64,000 bases of DNA from Afipia massiliensis (GCF_014203115.1 NZ_JACHIJ010000004.1:1-64000); one strand, 5' to 3'. Positions 44,202 to 53,443 are shown, numbered from the stretch's first letter. A program made the numbers and translations. Notes: a model not told the origin generated them from the letters alone.

Positions 44202-44405
44202 AACATTGATGCCAAATTCAAGACTATCAATCGGGAGAATCTCACCGTCGGCATGAGTCTCCTAACACATGCGAGACGCGCAGACGCGAATTTACTTGTA
44301 ATGGGAGGACACGCTCACGGATTTGAACGAACGCTCATGTTCGGTAGCGCGACGATAGATATCTTCGGTGCGAATCTCAAAATTCCAGTGTTCTTGTCGC
44401 ATTAG
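44202..44405 (+). pseudogene. universal stress protein C-terminal fragment
   Basis: The frame reads LLTHARRADANLLVMGGHAHGFERTL...KIPVFLSH, which is the ATP-binding C-terminal third of a UspA domain (GGHAHG loop). No N-terminal part precedes it; a stop codon at 44199 separates it from the hypothetical ORF. It is a remnant next to two intact stress-protein genes. Confidence 0.75.
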
Positions 44406-44484
44406 ACGCGAGCGACGACCGTCAGAGCGTTCCAATGACGCATTCAAGCCTGACGGTGAAGGCCCACGGCAAGTGCAGCGATTT

Positions 44485-45327
44485 CTAGTGAGACATAAAT
44501 ACTGCGATCTGCTTTTGTTCGATCATTTCGATCGTCATGGAGCCAAATACAGGATGCCCGCTACGATGGCGGGTATATGCGCCGAGAATGGTCAGATCCG
44601 CATCGAAATTCGAAGCGGCGGCAAGCAACGTTAAGCTCTCCGATTCTTGTTCAATGGGAACAACCATGCTCTTCGCGAAGATTCCGTGACATTTTAAATA
44701 GTCAACGACATCTTCTCCAGAGGGTTGGACGTCGTAGTTGCCGACTGTGACTACGAGAGTGTCTGCGCTTCGCAGAAGAATAGGGATCGCAAATGCGATG
44801 GCGCGGGCACTCTCTAATGACCCATTCCAGGCAATTATACTTCGTTGGCCAACTCGCGTAATCGTTCTTGGTACGAGCAGAACAGGCCGAGATGTCTCCC
44901 GCAGCGCGGTCTGGATAGAAATGTTTGGCCAGTCGAATTCGTGTGAATTTGGATGCGTGAATACGGTTAGATCGGAGACGCGACCATGCTGAGCAATTAA
45001 GTCGGCTTCGATCCCTTGCAATTCTAGAAACTTTGCCGACAGCCCCTCAGTCGCTATGTCACCGGGCCAGTTGATGCGATGGGATGCGCAGCAATTCCGA
45101 AACAGCGTGCGGGCGCGCTCCACCTCCGTTTCATCTGTGAACCCATTCTCGCGTTCGACAGAGCCCGCAAGTTTGGTCCGATTGGTCGATGGATTGCCGT
45201 TTGCCATCTTGGCGTAAAGCGCCACGATCTGAGCTCCGAACTCGCGACCGAGGTGGAGCGCAGCATCAATTGCTTCTGCGTCACTATCAACATCGGCTAA
45301 CGGAACAAGAATCTTCTTAAACGACAT
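44485..45327 (-). CDS. universal stress protein with tandem Usp domains
   Basis: 280 residues from ATG 45327 (GGAGAGAG upstream). First Usp domain begins MSFKKILVPLADVDSDAEAIDA; the second has RSIIAWNGSLESARAIAFAIP and ends LTILGAYTRHRSGHPVFGSMTIEM...IAVFMSH. The G-2x-G-9x-G(S/T) nucleotide loop is partly altered (GAYTRHRSGHPVFGSMT). In related bacteria such proteins are induced under low oxygen or NO. It is divergent from the remnant of a similar gene. Confidence 0.88.
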   Translation of the reverse strand: MSFKKILVPLADVDSDAEAIDAALHLGREFGAQIVALYAKMANGNPSTNRTKLAGSVERENGFTDETEVERARTLFRNCCASHRINWPGDIATEGLSAKFLELQGIEADLIAQHGRVSDLTVFTHPNSHEFDWPNISIQTALRETSRPVLLVPRTITRVGQRSIIAWNGSLESARAIAFAIPILLRSADTLVVTVGNYDVQPSGEDVVDYLKCHGIFAKSMVVPIEQESESLTLLAAASNFDADLTILGAYTRHRSGHPVFGSMTIEMIEQKQIAVFMSH

Positions 45328-45517
45328 CTTGAAGCTCTCTCCTTTTTGGCAACGCCTGGCTGTGTCCGGAGAATCAACCACAATCAGAACATCACCGGCT
45401 GGCTTCCGACGAAATTCCTGCGCGACGCTACAGAGCAGGGACTACGGCAGGAGGCCATGCCCGCGCCGCCGATGACGACCACATCAGGTTATATTTTATC
45501 TTTGCGTACAAGGGGCG

Positions 45518-46396
45518 TTAGCGGGGGCCGGCGACCAGAACGTCGCAGGCTGCTTCCTTGAGTACCCGTTGCGTGACGCTGCCAAGAAGGGTCGGGAGAA
45601 TCACGTTGCGGCCATGCGGTCCGAGGGCCAGCAGATCGACGCGGCTGCTGCGTGAGAGACGGCCGAGGACGACGCCAGGAACGCCTTGCAGATTGCGCTT
45701 CTGTGTTTTGCTAGGGCCCGCCACTTCAAGCGCGAATCCGGCAAGATCGTGACTAGCCTTGGTGATTCTGGCCGAGCGGTATTCTTCCATCGCCGCCTGT
45801 GATGTCCCAGCGCGTAACATGACCTGCTCGACGGTTAGCGGAATATCGTCAACATGAATCAGCGTGATTTTACCATCCGGAGCCAGTTTATGCGCTTCCC
45901 TAGCGGCAGCTGCCGATTGAGGCGAGAAATCAACCGCGACAGCTACTTGTATATAAGGCTTTACTGGCTGGCGCCTGACCACAAGAACCGGCGTGGGCGC
46001 CGTCCTGATCACCCGGTCAGCTGTCGAGCCTAGAATCTTCTCCTTCAACGATTGTGTTTTGCCCGGCCCGATTACGATCAGACCTGCGGAAATCTCACGC
46101 GCCACTCGAGTAATGACTTCGTGTGGCGATCCAAATTCAACGCGGCAGACGCTACGCCGAGTGCGCCCGGTTTCGCTCAATAAAGCCTCAAGCCTCGTGA
46201 GCATTTGCTGTTTAAGTTCATCCTGCAGATCGGTTTCGCTGCGACCCGATACGCCGGCAACATAGGACAACGTCTCCCTTTCGATGACATGGAGCAGCAC
46301 GAGCTGGGCAGCATGTGTCACAGCCAACTGGACCGCTCGGGCCAGCACCGCATCGCTTCGAATCTCCAGATCGAGAGCGGCCAGAATCATCTTCAT
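45518..46396 (-). CDS. universal stress protein with tandem Usp domains
   Basis: 292 residues from ATG 46396 with GGAG upstream. Domain one starts MILAALDLEIRSDAVLARAVQ and ends with a clear nucleotide loop VIGPGKTQSLKEKILGSTADRVI. Domain two begins IQVAVAVDFSPQSAAAAREA and ends LALGPHGRNVILPTLLGSVTQRVL. Both loops retain the ATP-binding glycine pattern better than the neighbouring Usp. Grouped with the P-type ATPase and NnrR-like gene. Confidence 0.9.
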   Translation of the reverse strand: MKMILAALDLEIRSDAVLARAVQLAVTHAAQLVLLHVIERETLSYVAGVSGRSETDLQDELKQQMLTRLEALLSETGRTRRSVCRVEFGSPHEVITRVAREISAGLIVIGPGKTQSLKEKILGSTADRVIRTAPTPVLVVRRQPVKPYIQVAVAVDFSPQSAAAAREAHKLAPDGKITLIHVDDIPLTVEQVMLRAGTSQAAMEEYRSARITKASHDLAGFALEVAGPSKTQKRNLQGVPGVVLGRLSRSSRVDLLALGPHGRNVILPTLLGSVTQRVLKEAACDVLVAGPR

Positions 46397-46577
46397 CTTT
46401 GAGGCACTCCCGAAATCATAATCATCATACTCCTCCATCACAGCTTTATGTGGTCATCGGGACCGTTCTCGGAACTGCCGATGCACCGACGAAAATGCTG
46501 TTGACTGCCCGAACGATAATTGAAGCAATGATAAGCTAGCAGACGAAATAAGTCAGACGTTATCCAGGCTCAACATT

Positions 46578-46712
46578 TTACGTTTGATCATCGTAGGAAA
46601 GAGCTTCCGTATAGCGGCCCCAATCGGTCACGGCGTGCAGCGGCTGGCTGGCCGCGTCCGGCGTCACGTGATCCTCGACCTCGATCGAAAAGCATGCGCG
46701 AAGGCTCGGCCG
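46578..46712 (-). pseudogene. fragment of a nitrate/sulfonate-type ABC ATPase (AAA-associated C-terminus)
   Basis: The minus-strand frame ending at TAA 46578-46580 reads VEDHVTPDAASQPLHAVTDW plus GRYTEALSYDDQT. The WGRYxE-x-YDD signature belongs to the AAA-associated C-terminal domain of NitT/TauT-type ABC ATPases. Nothing of the ATPase core remains. It lies 18 bp after the P-type ATPase gene. Confidence 0.7.
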
Positions 46713-46730
46713 ATTCACTGAACGGCCGTG

Positions 46731-48596
46731 CTATCGCAGCGCCCGCAGCGCATTGAGGATGACAACAACGTCGATCGCTTCCTGCATAAGCGCACCCTGC
46801 ACGGGCGGTAGATAGCCGAATGCCGCGACCACCATGCCGGAGACGGATAGGCCCAGCCCGACGAATACGCTTTGCAGCGCAATGCCACGAGTCCGCCGCG
46901 CAATATCGAGCGCTCTGGCGAGCGGCAGCAGCTGATCGACAAGCAGAACCACGCCCGCGGCCTCCGAAGAAGCAGCCGCGCCTCGCGCGCCCATCGCCAC
47001 CCCGACATCGGCTGCGGCCAGAGCCGGCGCATCGTTGACGCCGTCACCCACCATCATCACTTGGCGCGTTGCTGCTTCACGTCGAACGGCAGCGACTTTA
47101 CCTTCGGGCGTCAAATCTCCCTGGATTTCGTCGACGCCGAGGGATTGGCCCACCGCCTGCGCAATGTGATCCATATCGCCGGAAGCCAGCACGATCCGTT
47201 CGATTCCGGCCGCCCTCAGCGCATCGAGCGTGGAGCGCGCATCCTCCCGCAATTGGTCCTGAAGCAGGATGACGCCCGCGACCACGCCATCCACCGCAAC
47301 CGCAACCGACATCACGCCAGGGGGCGGGTCGAGTCCGCCAACCATTTGGCCGTCGCCACTGCTGCGGTTGCGCACATAGGTATCGCCGCCGATCGCAACA
47401 CGTCGACCGCCGACCGTACCCTCGATCCCCTTGCCGGGAACTTCCGTGATATCGGAGGGCGGCAAGAGCGTCAGCCCCGCCTCAGTGGCCGCCTGGATGA
47501 GCGTCGTCGCCACGACGTGCGCCGATGCCTGATCTAAACTTGCGGCCAGCCCGAGCACGTCGTTATCGGAAAAGCCATAGCGCGTCCTGATTTCCGTGAT
47601 CGCGGGGCGTCCCTCAGTGAGCGTCCCGGTTTTATCAAGAATAGCCGTCTGCACGCGGGCCAGCGCTTCCAGCGCTGCGCCGTCTTTGACCAACGCCCCG
47701 GATTTCGCGGCTCGCGACATGCCGGAGATAATCGCCACGGGAACGGCGAGGATCAAAGGGCAAGGCGTCGCCACCACCAGCACGGCCAAAGCGCGGATCG
47801 GATCGTTGCTAACGGCCCAGGCGATGGCGGCGATGGATACGGTCAGCACCAGAAAGCCAATGGCATAGCGGTCGGCCAAGCGCGCCATCGGCGATTTGCT
47901 CGCCTGAGCCGCCTCGACGAGGCGGACAATTCGCGCATAGGTGCTTTCGGAGGCTGGCCTGCTCGCGATTAGATCGAAGGGCGCGCCGACAAGGGTGGAC
48001 CCGCTCAGCACCTCGCCACCGCGCGTGAGACTTTTGGGTATTGATTCTCCGGTTAAGGCCGAGAGGTCAAGCACAGCTACGCCGTCGACGATGTGACCAT
48101 CCACCGGTAGAACCTCGCCCTGCCGAATGAGCAGGCGGTCTCCTTGCCGGATCGTCACGATCGGAACTTCTTCAAGGGCATGATCGCGATAGCGCATCGC
48201 AGTGAACGCGACGCGACCGAGAAGCGCTGTCATTTCGCGCCGTGCCTGTCCTTCGGCAAAACTCTCCAGCAATTGGCCGCCAGCATACATCAACGCTACG
48301 ACATTGCCGGCAAGAGTTTCCCCGAAAACAAGCGCCGCCGACATGGAAAGCGCCGCAACGACGTCGAGCCCAATATCGCCCCGGCGCAGCGATCCGATAA
48401 TCTGCACGAACAATGCGAGCAGAACGGGAATCGTCCCAAGCGCCCAAGTGAGATGGGACCGATCAGCATCGCCATGCCACCAGAACCAGCCGCCCACCGC
48501 CAGGCCAAGCAGCGCGACGAAAACCAGCAGACGGGAGCCGTAGCGCCGATAGCCGACGCGGCGCACTGCAGATTCAACTCTATCGAAGACGGTCAA
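46731..48596 (-). CDS. heavy-metal P1B-type ATPase, TPC motif, no metal-binding N-domain
   Basis: 621 residues from TTG 48596. Landmarks: actuator LTGESIPKSL, TM4 metal motif TPCPLILAVP, phosphorylation site DKTGTLTEG and hinge GDGVNDAPAL. TPC in TM4 is the mark of the P1B-5 group, linked to nickel or iron export; assignment by motif only. The invariant HP of the nucleotide domain is HV here (SAHVVATTL). There is no N-terminal Cys motif and no C-terminal hemerythrin domain. It may protect against iron released by nitrosative damage (inference). Confidence 0.88.
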   Translation of the reverse strand: MTVFDRVESAVRRVGYRRYGSRLLVFVALLGLAVGGWFWWHGDADRSHLTWALGTIPVLLALFVQIIGSLRRGDIGLDVVAALSMSAALVFGETLAGNVVALMYAGGQLLESFAEGQARREMTALLGRVAFTAMRYRDHALEEVPIVTIRQGDRLLIRQGEVLPVDGHIVDGVAVLDLSALTGESIPKSLTRGGEVLSGSTLVGAPFDLIASRPASESTYARIVRLVEAAQASKSPMARLADRYAIGFLVLTVSIAAIAWAVSNDPIRALAVLVVATPCPLILAVPVAIISGMSRAAKSGALVKDGAALEALARVQTAILDKTGTLTEGRPAITEIRTRYGFSDNDVLGLAASLDQASAHVVATTLIQAATEAGLTLLPPSDITEVPGKGIEGTVGGRRVAIGGDTYVRNRSSGDGQMVGGLDPPPGVMSVAVAVDGVVAGVILLQDQLREDARSTLDALRAAGIERIVLASGDMDHIAQAVGQSLGVDEIQGDLTPEGKVAAVRREAATRQVMMVGDGVNDAPALAAADVGVAMGARGAAASSEAAGVVLLVDQLLPLARALDIARRTRGIALQSVFVGLGLSVSGMVVAAFGYLPPVQGALMQEAIDVVVILNALRALR

Positions 48597-48770
48597 TGTC
48601 GAGCATTCTTATGATCATGCACATTCTCAAATATGCATGCCAGCGCCTGGCATGCCGATACTGCTATGATCCTGACCACCAACTGTTCCATGTTGAGCGC
48701 AATTTTTTCGAGCATTCTGAACCTGCCTGAGGTTTCCAGACCGAGCTGCCTCGAGCCGATCGCAAGTGCT

Positions 48771-49043
48771 TTAATGCTGAAGCGCCTCTACTGCGTAATC
48801 AGATTCGCCCCTTTTCAACCCCTCACGCAAACGAAAGGTATCCGAGACCCAGCCGAAAACGCCACCCTGCATCTTTACCATTTTGATTGCCGCATCGTGG
48901 TTGCCCACATCGGTCGCGCCGACGCTGTCCTTGAGCAACAGGCACCAATATCCGAGATCGTTAGCCTGCCGCATGATCGTGTGCACGCAGACATCGGTCG
49001 TGATACCGCGAAGAATGAGATGGGTCACACCAAGATTCTGCAG
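48771..49043 (-). pseudogene. isochorismatase-type cysteine hydrolase, 3' part cut by an IS
   Basis: The frame encodes LGVTHLILRGITTDVCVHTI...GYWCLLLKDSVGATD, the second half of an isochorismatase-like hydrolase with its nucleophilic Cys (TTDVCVH). The sequence ends abruptly at 49044, the left end of an IS3-type element, so the N-terminal part with the catalytic Asp and Lys is lost. Confidence 0.82.
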
Positions 49044-49107
49044 TGACCTGACCTGGGTTTCTTGGACCAAGCTTTGTGAGAAAGTCAGCTTGGAAAGGAG
49101 CTTTGGT

Positions 49108-49386
49108 ATGCCGAAGAAGAGGTTCAGCGCGGAGCAGATCGTGGTGTTGCTCCGTCAGATCGAAGTGTTGATGTCGCAGGGTAAGGGTGCGCCAGTGACG
49201 TACCGGGAAGCCGGGATTTCGCAACAGAGTTATTATCGCTGGCGAAAGGAATACGGTGGCCTTGAGCTCGATCAGGCGAAGCGGATGAAGGACCTGGAGC
49301 GGGAGAATGTCCGCCTCAAGCGTCTCGTCGCCGATCTGTCGCTTGAGAAGCAGGTGCTCAAGGACGTTGCCTCGGGAAACTTATAA
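49108..49386 (+). CDS. IS3 transposase OrfA
   Basis: 92 residues: HTH ([21 protein letters not shown]) and leucine zipper ([28 protein letters not shown]), start ATG 49108 with AAAGGAG upstream. The end overlaps orfB in the -1 frame at a slippery GGGAAAC. Confidence 0.92.
   Translation: MPKKRFSAEQIVVLLRQIEVLMSQGKGAPVTYREAGISQQSYYRWRKEYGGLELDQAKRMKDLERENVRLKRLVADLSLEKQVLKDVASGNL
49374..49380 (+). promoter_or_regulatory. programmed -1 frameshift heptamer
   Basis: G GGA AAC sits in the OrfA frame exactly as X XXY YYZ, two codons before the OrfA stop. Slipping back one base continues as AAA CTT ATA AGC CCT, the normal OrfB entry (KLISPERRR). This explains the single OrfAB transposase of the IS3 family. 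Confidence 0.8.
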
Positions 49387-50249
49387 GCCCTGAGCGGCGC
49401 CGGCAGGCGGTAGAGGGCATTCGAGGGAAGTATGGTATCTCCGAACGCCATGCCTGCCGGATCGTCAGCCAGCCTCGCGGGACACAGCGATACACCAGCA
49501 TCGTTCGGGCCGATGAAGATGCGCTGACGAGAGCGATTGTCTCTCTAGCATCGCAATACGGACGATATGGCTATCGCCGGATCACATCTCTGCTGGTCGA
49601 CGCAGGCTGGCAAGTGGGTTGTGATCGAGTTCAGCGAATCTGGCGCCGTGAGGGGCTGAAGGTACCCAGGAAGCAGCGACCGCGCGGCCGGCTGTGGCTC
49701 AACGACGGATCCTGCATCCGGTTGCGACCGCAGCATCGCAATCATGTTTGGAGCTACGATTTTGTGGAAGCGCAAACCCACGATGGGCGCAAACTCCGGT
49801 TGATGACTTTGATCGACGAGTTCACGCGGGAATGCCTGGCGATCAGGGTGGCCCGTCGCATCAACAGCTTTGGCTTTGGCGTTATCGAGACCATGGCCGA
49901 CGTGATGATCGAGCGCGGTGTGCCGGAACACGTGCGTTCTGACAACGGCGCGGAGATGACGGCAAAGATTGTGCGCAGCTGGTTTGCAAAGCTGGGATCG
50001 AAGACGCTCTACATAGCGCCCGGCAGCCCATGGGAGAATGGCTACTGCGAGTCCTTCAACGGGAAACTGCGCGATGAATGCCTGAACGGCGAAATATTCT
50101 TCAGTCTGAAGGAGGCTACCGTCGTCCTCGAGCAATGGCGCAAGCACTACAACGCGATCAGACCGCACTCTTCCCTGAATTATCGACCACCGGCGCCCCA
50201 AACATCAGCCCCACCGACGCATCTGGATCGGAGCGCAGCAATGCAGTAA
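49377..50249 (+). CDS. IS3 transposase OrfB, catalytic part
   Basis: About 290 residues, read after the frameshift ([20 protein letters not shown]...). The DDE triad is present: first Asp in [13 protein letters not shown], second in [10 protein letters not shown], Glu in [13 protein letters not shown]. No separate start codon is needed near 49377; internal starts exist at 49614. The gene appears intact. Confidence 0.88.
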   Translation, partial: KLISPERRRQAVEGIRGKYGISERHACRIVSQPRGTQRYTSIVRADEDALTRAIVSLASQYGRYGYRRITSLLVDAGWQVGCDRVQRIWRREGLKVPRKQRPRGRLWLNDGSCIRLRPQHRNHVWSYDFVEAQTHDGRKLRLMTLIDEFTRECLAIRVARRINSFGFGVIETMADVMIERGVPEHVRSDNGAEMTAKIVRSWFAKLGSKTLYIAPGSPWENGYCESFNGKLRDECLNGEIFFSLKEATVVLEQWRKHYNAIRPHSSLNYRPPAPQTSAPPTHLDRSAAMQ

Positions 50250-50277
50250 TCTCTATCCCGCTGCTCCAAAATATCCG

Positions 50278-50559
50278 TCAGGTCAACCAGACGATCCGTA
50301 TGGGCCCGAGACGATAGGTCTTACGAAGGTGCAGGACCTTCTCGACGATCTCCGGAGACGTGCCATTGGCGGGATTCTTCGGCGCTGTTTTGCAGTTCTC
50401 GAGGCCTGCCAGGCCGTGCTGCCGAAAAGCCGTCCGCCAGCGATAGAAGCTGGCTCTGCCGACGCCAAAATACCGACACGCCTTGCCGACATCACCAATC
50501 TTGTCAGCGTGTTGGAGCACCCGCAGCTTGTGGTCCACATCGCGCCTGAATTTGTACAT
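50278..50559 (-). pseudogene. IS481-type transposase, 3' truncated
   Basis: The start ATG 50559 opens MYKFRRDVDHKLRVLQHADK, an HTH domain (VGKACRYFGVGRASFYRWR) and KTYRLGPIRIVW. The frame then stops where the IS3 end begins at 50285, so the integrase core is missing. The upstream end TGTACGGACTTGCGAGAC (50618-50601, minus strand) looks like its terminal repeat. Assignment to IS481 is by the HLGP-like motif and TGT end. Confidence 0.72.
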
Positions 50560-50643
50560 CCTGATCATCCTTCCTGCCGTTGAGGCTTAGGTTAAAGGAT
50601 GTCTCGCAAGTCCGTACATTCCTACAAGCTTTGAAGATACCTA

Positions 50644-52191
50644 CTAGGCGAAAGAAGGCAGCGTTTCAGCGTACTTCTTCAAGTCATTCTTTCTGATCTT
50701 GCCGTTCGGAGCAATTGGAAGCTGTGGCATCACGATTATCTTCTGAGGTTTTTTGTACCGAGCGAGGTGCTCATCCAGCAACGCAAACAGTGCGTCTATC
50801 TCTATATGGCAGCCGGGAACCGGCTCAACAAAGGCGATAATTTCCTCATTACCTTCGATTGACCGCCCAACGACGGCAGAATTCAAAACTGCTGGATGCG
50901 TATTGAGCGCCGCCTCAATCTCCGGAGGATAAACGTTGAAGCCTGAACGAATGATCAATTCTTTAGTGCGCCCCTGCACTACCAGCTCTTGCTTTGAATT
51001 AACGCTCACAACATCGCCAGTATTCAAGTATCCATCCTTATCAATTACCGCCTCCGTAAGCTCTGGCTGACGGAAATAGCCAAGCATCACGTTAGGTCCA
51101 CGCACATGCAGCTCACCCGGAGAGCCATCCATAATCTCGCAGCCATCGGACCCAACAACCTTGATCTCAACTCCAGGAATTGGAGTACCTATGTTGACCT
51201 CATTGCTTCCCATCTCATACAGAGTGCGGCTAATAGTAGGCGACGTCTCAGTTAGGCCATAACCGTTGTGAAGTACCACGCCGAGCACCCGCTCGACATT
51301 TTGGCGAAGCGATAGATCGAGCGGCGCCGTCCCAGTGTAGGCGTACCGCAACCGATTTGGCATGAGTTGAAGATCAGTTTGGTCAGCATGAGCAACGAGG
51401 CGGGCAAATAAAGCTGGCACGGCTGCGAAAAATGTCAGCGTACCATTTTGAATGACTTCGATTGTCTGCGCGAGAGAAAAGCGCGACATAATTCGCGAAT
51501 GGCCTCCCGCAAAGAGCAGTCCTTGCATCAGAGCAAGCCCGTACGAATGCGAGATGGGCATGAGGCATAACGAAACATCATCCGCGAAAATGGTCTTCGT
51601 TACTTTTCCACGGCAGGCAACAAATGCAAGATTACGATGGCTCAGCATCACCCCCTTGGGGCGGCCTGTCGTTCCCGTTGTGTAGATCAGCGTAGCAACC
51701 TGCTTTGCGGGATCACCTTCAACCTTTTCGGCCATGGTTCCCGCATCGAGGCTTCCAACTTTCACCCTACCGATCTCGTCAAATAGCTCCAGAGTTGCGC
51801 CATGGCGCCGTGCGTGAGCGTCCGCTTCCGAAGAAATGATGTGGGTGTAGAATACACGGCGGGGACTGCTGTCTTCCTTGATTAAATCAATCTCGCGTGA
51901 GCTGAGACGAGCGCTAGTCATCACGCTCCACGCGTCCAATCGACTTGCAGCGTACATCAGGACAATTGCGGCGATCGAATTCTCACAAACCACCATAACA
52001 CGGTCGCCAGGACGAACACCCAATTCTGCCATTTTCCCAGCAACATCGGCAACAGTGTCGATCAGACGCCGATAGCTCCACTCCGCACCATTTTCATCAG
52101 TGAATGCAATTCGGGACGCCCCCTCCTTTGCACCCTCCTCCAATATCATGTGGATTCTAGGTGGCAAATTCGACAATAGATCCGGAATCAT
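50644..52191 (-). CDS. acyl-CoA ligase (AMP-forming)
   Basis: 515 residues. Adenylate-forming enzyme: P-loop YTTGTTGRPKGVMLSHRN, GYGLTETSPT, NTGDV, hinge GRTKELIIRSGFNVYP and the catalytic Lys in PNGKIRKND. It activates a carboxylic acid to its CoA thioester; the chain type is not readable. Base use is more AT-rich than in the left part of the window. A palindrome, TACCA-ATC-TGGTA, lies 133 bp upstream and recurs upstream of the GMC gene, suggesting joint control by the nearby GntR regulator. Confidence 0.93.
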   Translation of the reverse strand: MIPDLLSNLPPRIHMILEEGAKEGASRIAFTDENGAEWSYRRLIDTVADVAGKMAELGVRPGDRVMVVCENSIAAIVLMYAASRLDAWSVMTSARLSSREIDLIKEDSSPRRVFYTHIISSEADAHARRHGATLELFDEIGRVKVGSLDAGTMAEKVEGDPAKQVATLIYTTGTTGRPKGVMLSHRNLAFVACRGKVTKTIFADDVSLCLMPISHSYGLALMQGLLFAGGHSRIMSRFSLAQTIEVIQNGTLTFFAAVPALFARLVAHADQTDLQLMPNRLRYAYTGTAPLDLSLRQNVERVLGVVLHNGYGLTETSPTISRTLYEMGSNEVNIGTPIPGVEIKVVGSDGCEIMDGSPGELHVRGPNVMLGYFRQPELTEAVIDKDGYLNTGDVVSVNSKQELVVQGRTKELIIRSGFNVYPPEIEAALNTHPAVLNSAVVGRSIEGNEEIIAFVEPVPGCHIEIDALFALLDEHLARYKKPQKIIVMPQLPIAPNGKIRKNDLKKYAETLPSFA

Positions 52192-52323
52192 CGATCATCT
52201 TTCTCCACAATGTATATCTTTGGGAACATTCTCAAGAACACAACAACCGCTCAGTACACGGAGCCAAATGTTATCTTGCGACACTGGTTGATCACACCCA
52301 AGAAGATGCTGGACTACTGATAC

Positions 52324-52336
52324 TACCAATCTGGTA
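52324..52336. promoter_or_regulatory. candidate GntR operator upstream of the ligase gene
   Basis: TACCA-ATC-TGGTA is a perfect dyad. It differs by one spacer base from the core of the 55303 site. FadR-subfamily GntR proteins bind TGGT/ACCA dyads. It is 133 bp upstream of the ligase start. Confidence 0.55.
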
Positions 52337-52413
52337 ATTCCATTTTTTTGCCATGTCAAGAATGGAGATTTGACAGGTATCCTCAGTTGCCGTGCGTCGT
52401 TCAGCGGGCTGAA

Positions 52414-52692
52414 TCAGCGTAAGAGATGGAAGGCCGCACGGAACATCGTGTTCGGAGAATATTTCTGATCCGCCCATTCCGGCACTCGCGCGACGTAATG
52501 CTGCGTGGGCACGCGCATGGTCATAAGCTCTTTCGCCGAGGATTGATTCACCGCGATGGTGACGTCGAAATCTGCCTTAGTCGTTTGCATCCTGATTACA
52601 TCACCGACAATCTGGATAGTCTCGGCGGCGTCAGGTGATGTGGTGTGACCGATAAGCACGTGACTGGTCGAAACATCGACAATGAGCTTCAT
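52414..52692 (-). CDS. hypothetical protein or fragment
   Basis: 92 codons (MKLIVDVSTSHVLIGHTTSP...RAAFHLLR) without a ribosome site. I recognise no family. Surrounded by gene fragments and IS ends, so it may be the remains of a longer gene. Confidence 0.3.
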   Translation of the reverse strand: MKLIVDVSTSHVLIGHTTSPDAAETIQIVGDVIRMQTTKADFDVTIAVNQSSAKELMTMRVPTQHYVARVPEWADQKYSPNTMFRAAFHLLR

Positions 52693-52712
52693 GAAAATGC
52701 GACTTGTGTTGC

Positions 52713-52811
52713 CTACATCGTCGCCATGATCGGCTTGAAATTGGTTTTGTAGATACCGGCGCGAATGAACTGCGCGCCGGCTTCCGCTTCGGTCAGCCCT
52801 ACCGTGCAGAC
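52713..52811 (-). pseudogene. C-terminal fragment of a pyridine nucleotide-disulfide oxidoreductase
   Basis: The minus frame reads VCTVGLTEAEAGAQFIRAGI and continues YKTNFKPIMATM to a stop at 52713. TVGLTExEA followed by Y+T-F+PM+AT is the dimerisation-domain signature of glutathione/mercuric reductases. A stop codon lies just before it, so only about 33 residues remain. Confidence 0.7.
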
Positions 52812-53182
52812 CTAAAGCTGGGAAATGCCACAGTCAACATATCGTTGTGGTCGATCCGTCGTGAGTGATAGCCGAATACGCGCTTGGCTCTCACGGATCG
52901 CAACGAGCGTAAGATTGATGCGATGGGTTACGTCAGCACGACATTGATATGTGACAAGTATATCTAGAACTAATTCCTGACTGATATCTCACCATTGAGG
53001 GAATGAGCGCGACGCCATGACCTGACGGATATTTTGGACCAGCGGGATAGAGACTTCTCTAATTGGCCAATCGAGGTCAAACACTTTCAAGCCTTTCCCA
53101 CCAATCCGACGTAAAATGTAACTCGCAGGAGCCGCGCTTCTCTTCGGGATCGGCATTCTGAACCCCACGGAGGGAGGATGCC
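52812..53182. other. intergenic IS debris
   Basis: It holds a solo IS end at 53018-53053 that is nearly identical to the right end of the IS3 element at 50285 (35 of 36 bases, read in the opposite direction). It also holds the leader of the next orfA. No other gene is supported. Confidence 0.6.
53018..53053. mobile_element. solo end of the IS3 element found at 49044
   Basis: TGACCTGACGGATATTTTGG begins here and matches the complement of the right terminus at 50285 for 36 bp with one change, then diverges. It shows that a second copy once stood here. Confidence 0.75.
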
Positions 53183-53443
53183 ATGAAGCGGAAGCGGTTT
53201 TCGGAGGAGCAGATTGCCTTTGCGCTGAGGCAGGCTGACAGCGGCACGACGATCGAGGAGATCTGCCGCAAGATGGGGGTCTCAGAGCCGACGTTCTACC
53301 GGTGGAAGAAAGTTTACGCCGGCATGGGCGTCGCCGAGATCCGTCGGCTGAAACAGCTTGAAGACGAGAACGCGAAGCTGAAGCGGGTGGTGGCGGATCA
53401 TCTTGCGATCGGCATCGACGACGTTGCAGGCCCGACGTTCTGA
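53183..53443 (+). pseudogene. IS3-family OrfA, 3' truncated
   Basis: MKRKRFSEEQIAFALRQADS, HTH ICRKMGVSEPTFYRWKKVYAG and the zipper start LKQLEDENAKLKRVVAD are normal. After residue 73 (near 53400) the sequence changes to the complement of another IS3 orfB. GGAGG precedes the gene. Confidence 0.82.

Larger units (their letters stand above)
49044..50285 (+). mobile_element. IS3-family insertion sequence, complete
   Basis: 1242 bp. The ends begin TGACCTGAC on the left and its complement on the right, with a further TTGGA match inside. It carries orfA and orfB with a -1 frameshift signal. The flanking bases (CAG and ACC) do not show a duplication. The left neighbour is a broken hydrolase and the right neighbour a broken transposase, so one flank has been replaced. 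Confidence 0.85.

Noticed and set aside
52414-52638. Plus-strand frame opposite the hypothetical fragment
   Set aside because: His/Arg-rich shadow with no motif; neither strand is convincing, and the minus-strand reading has the more natural composition.
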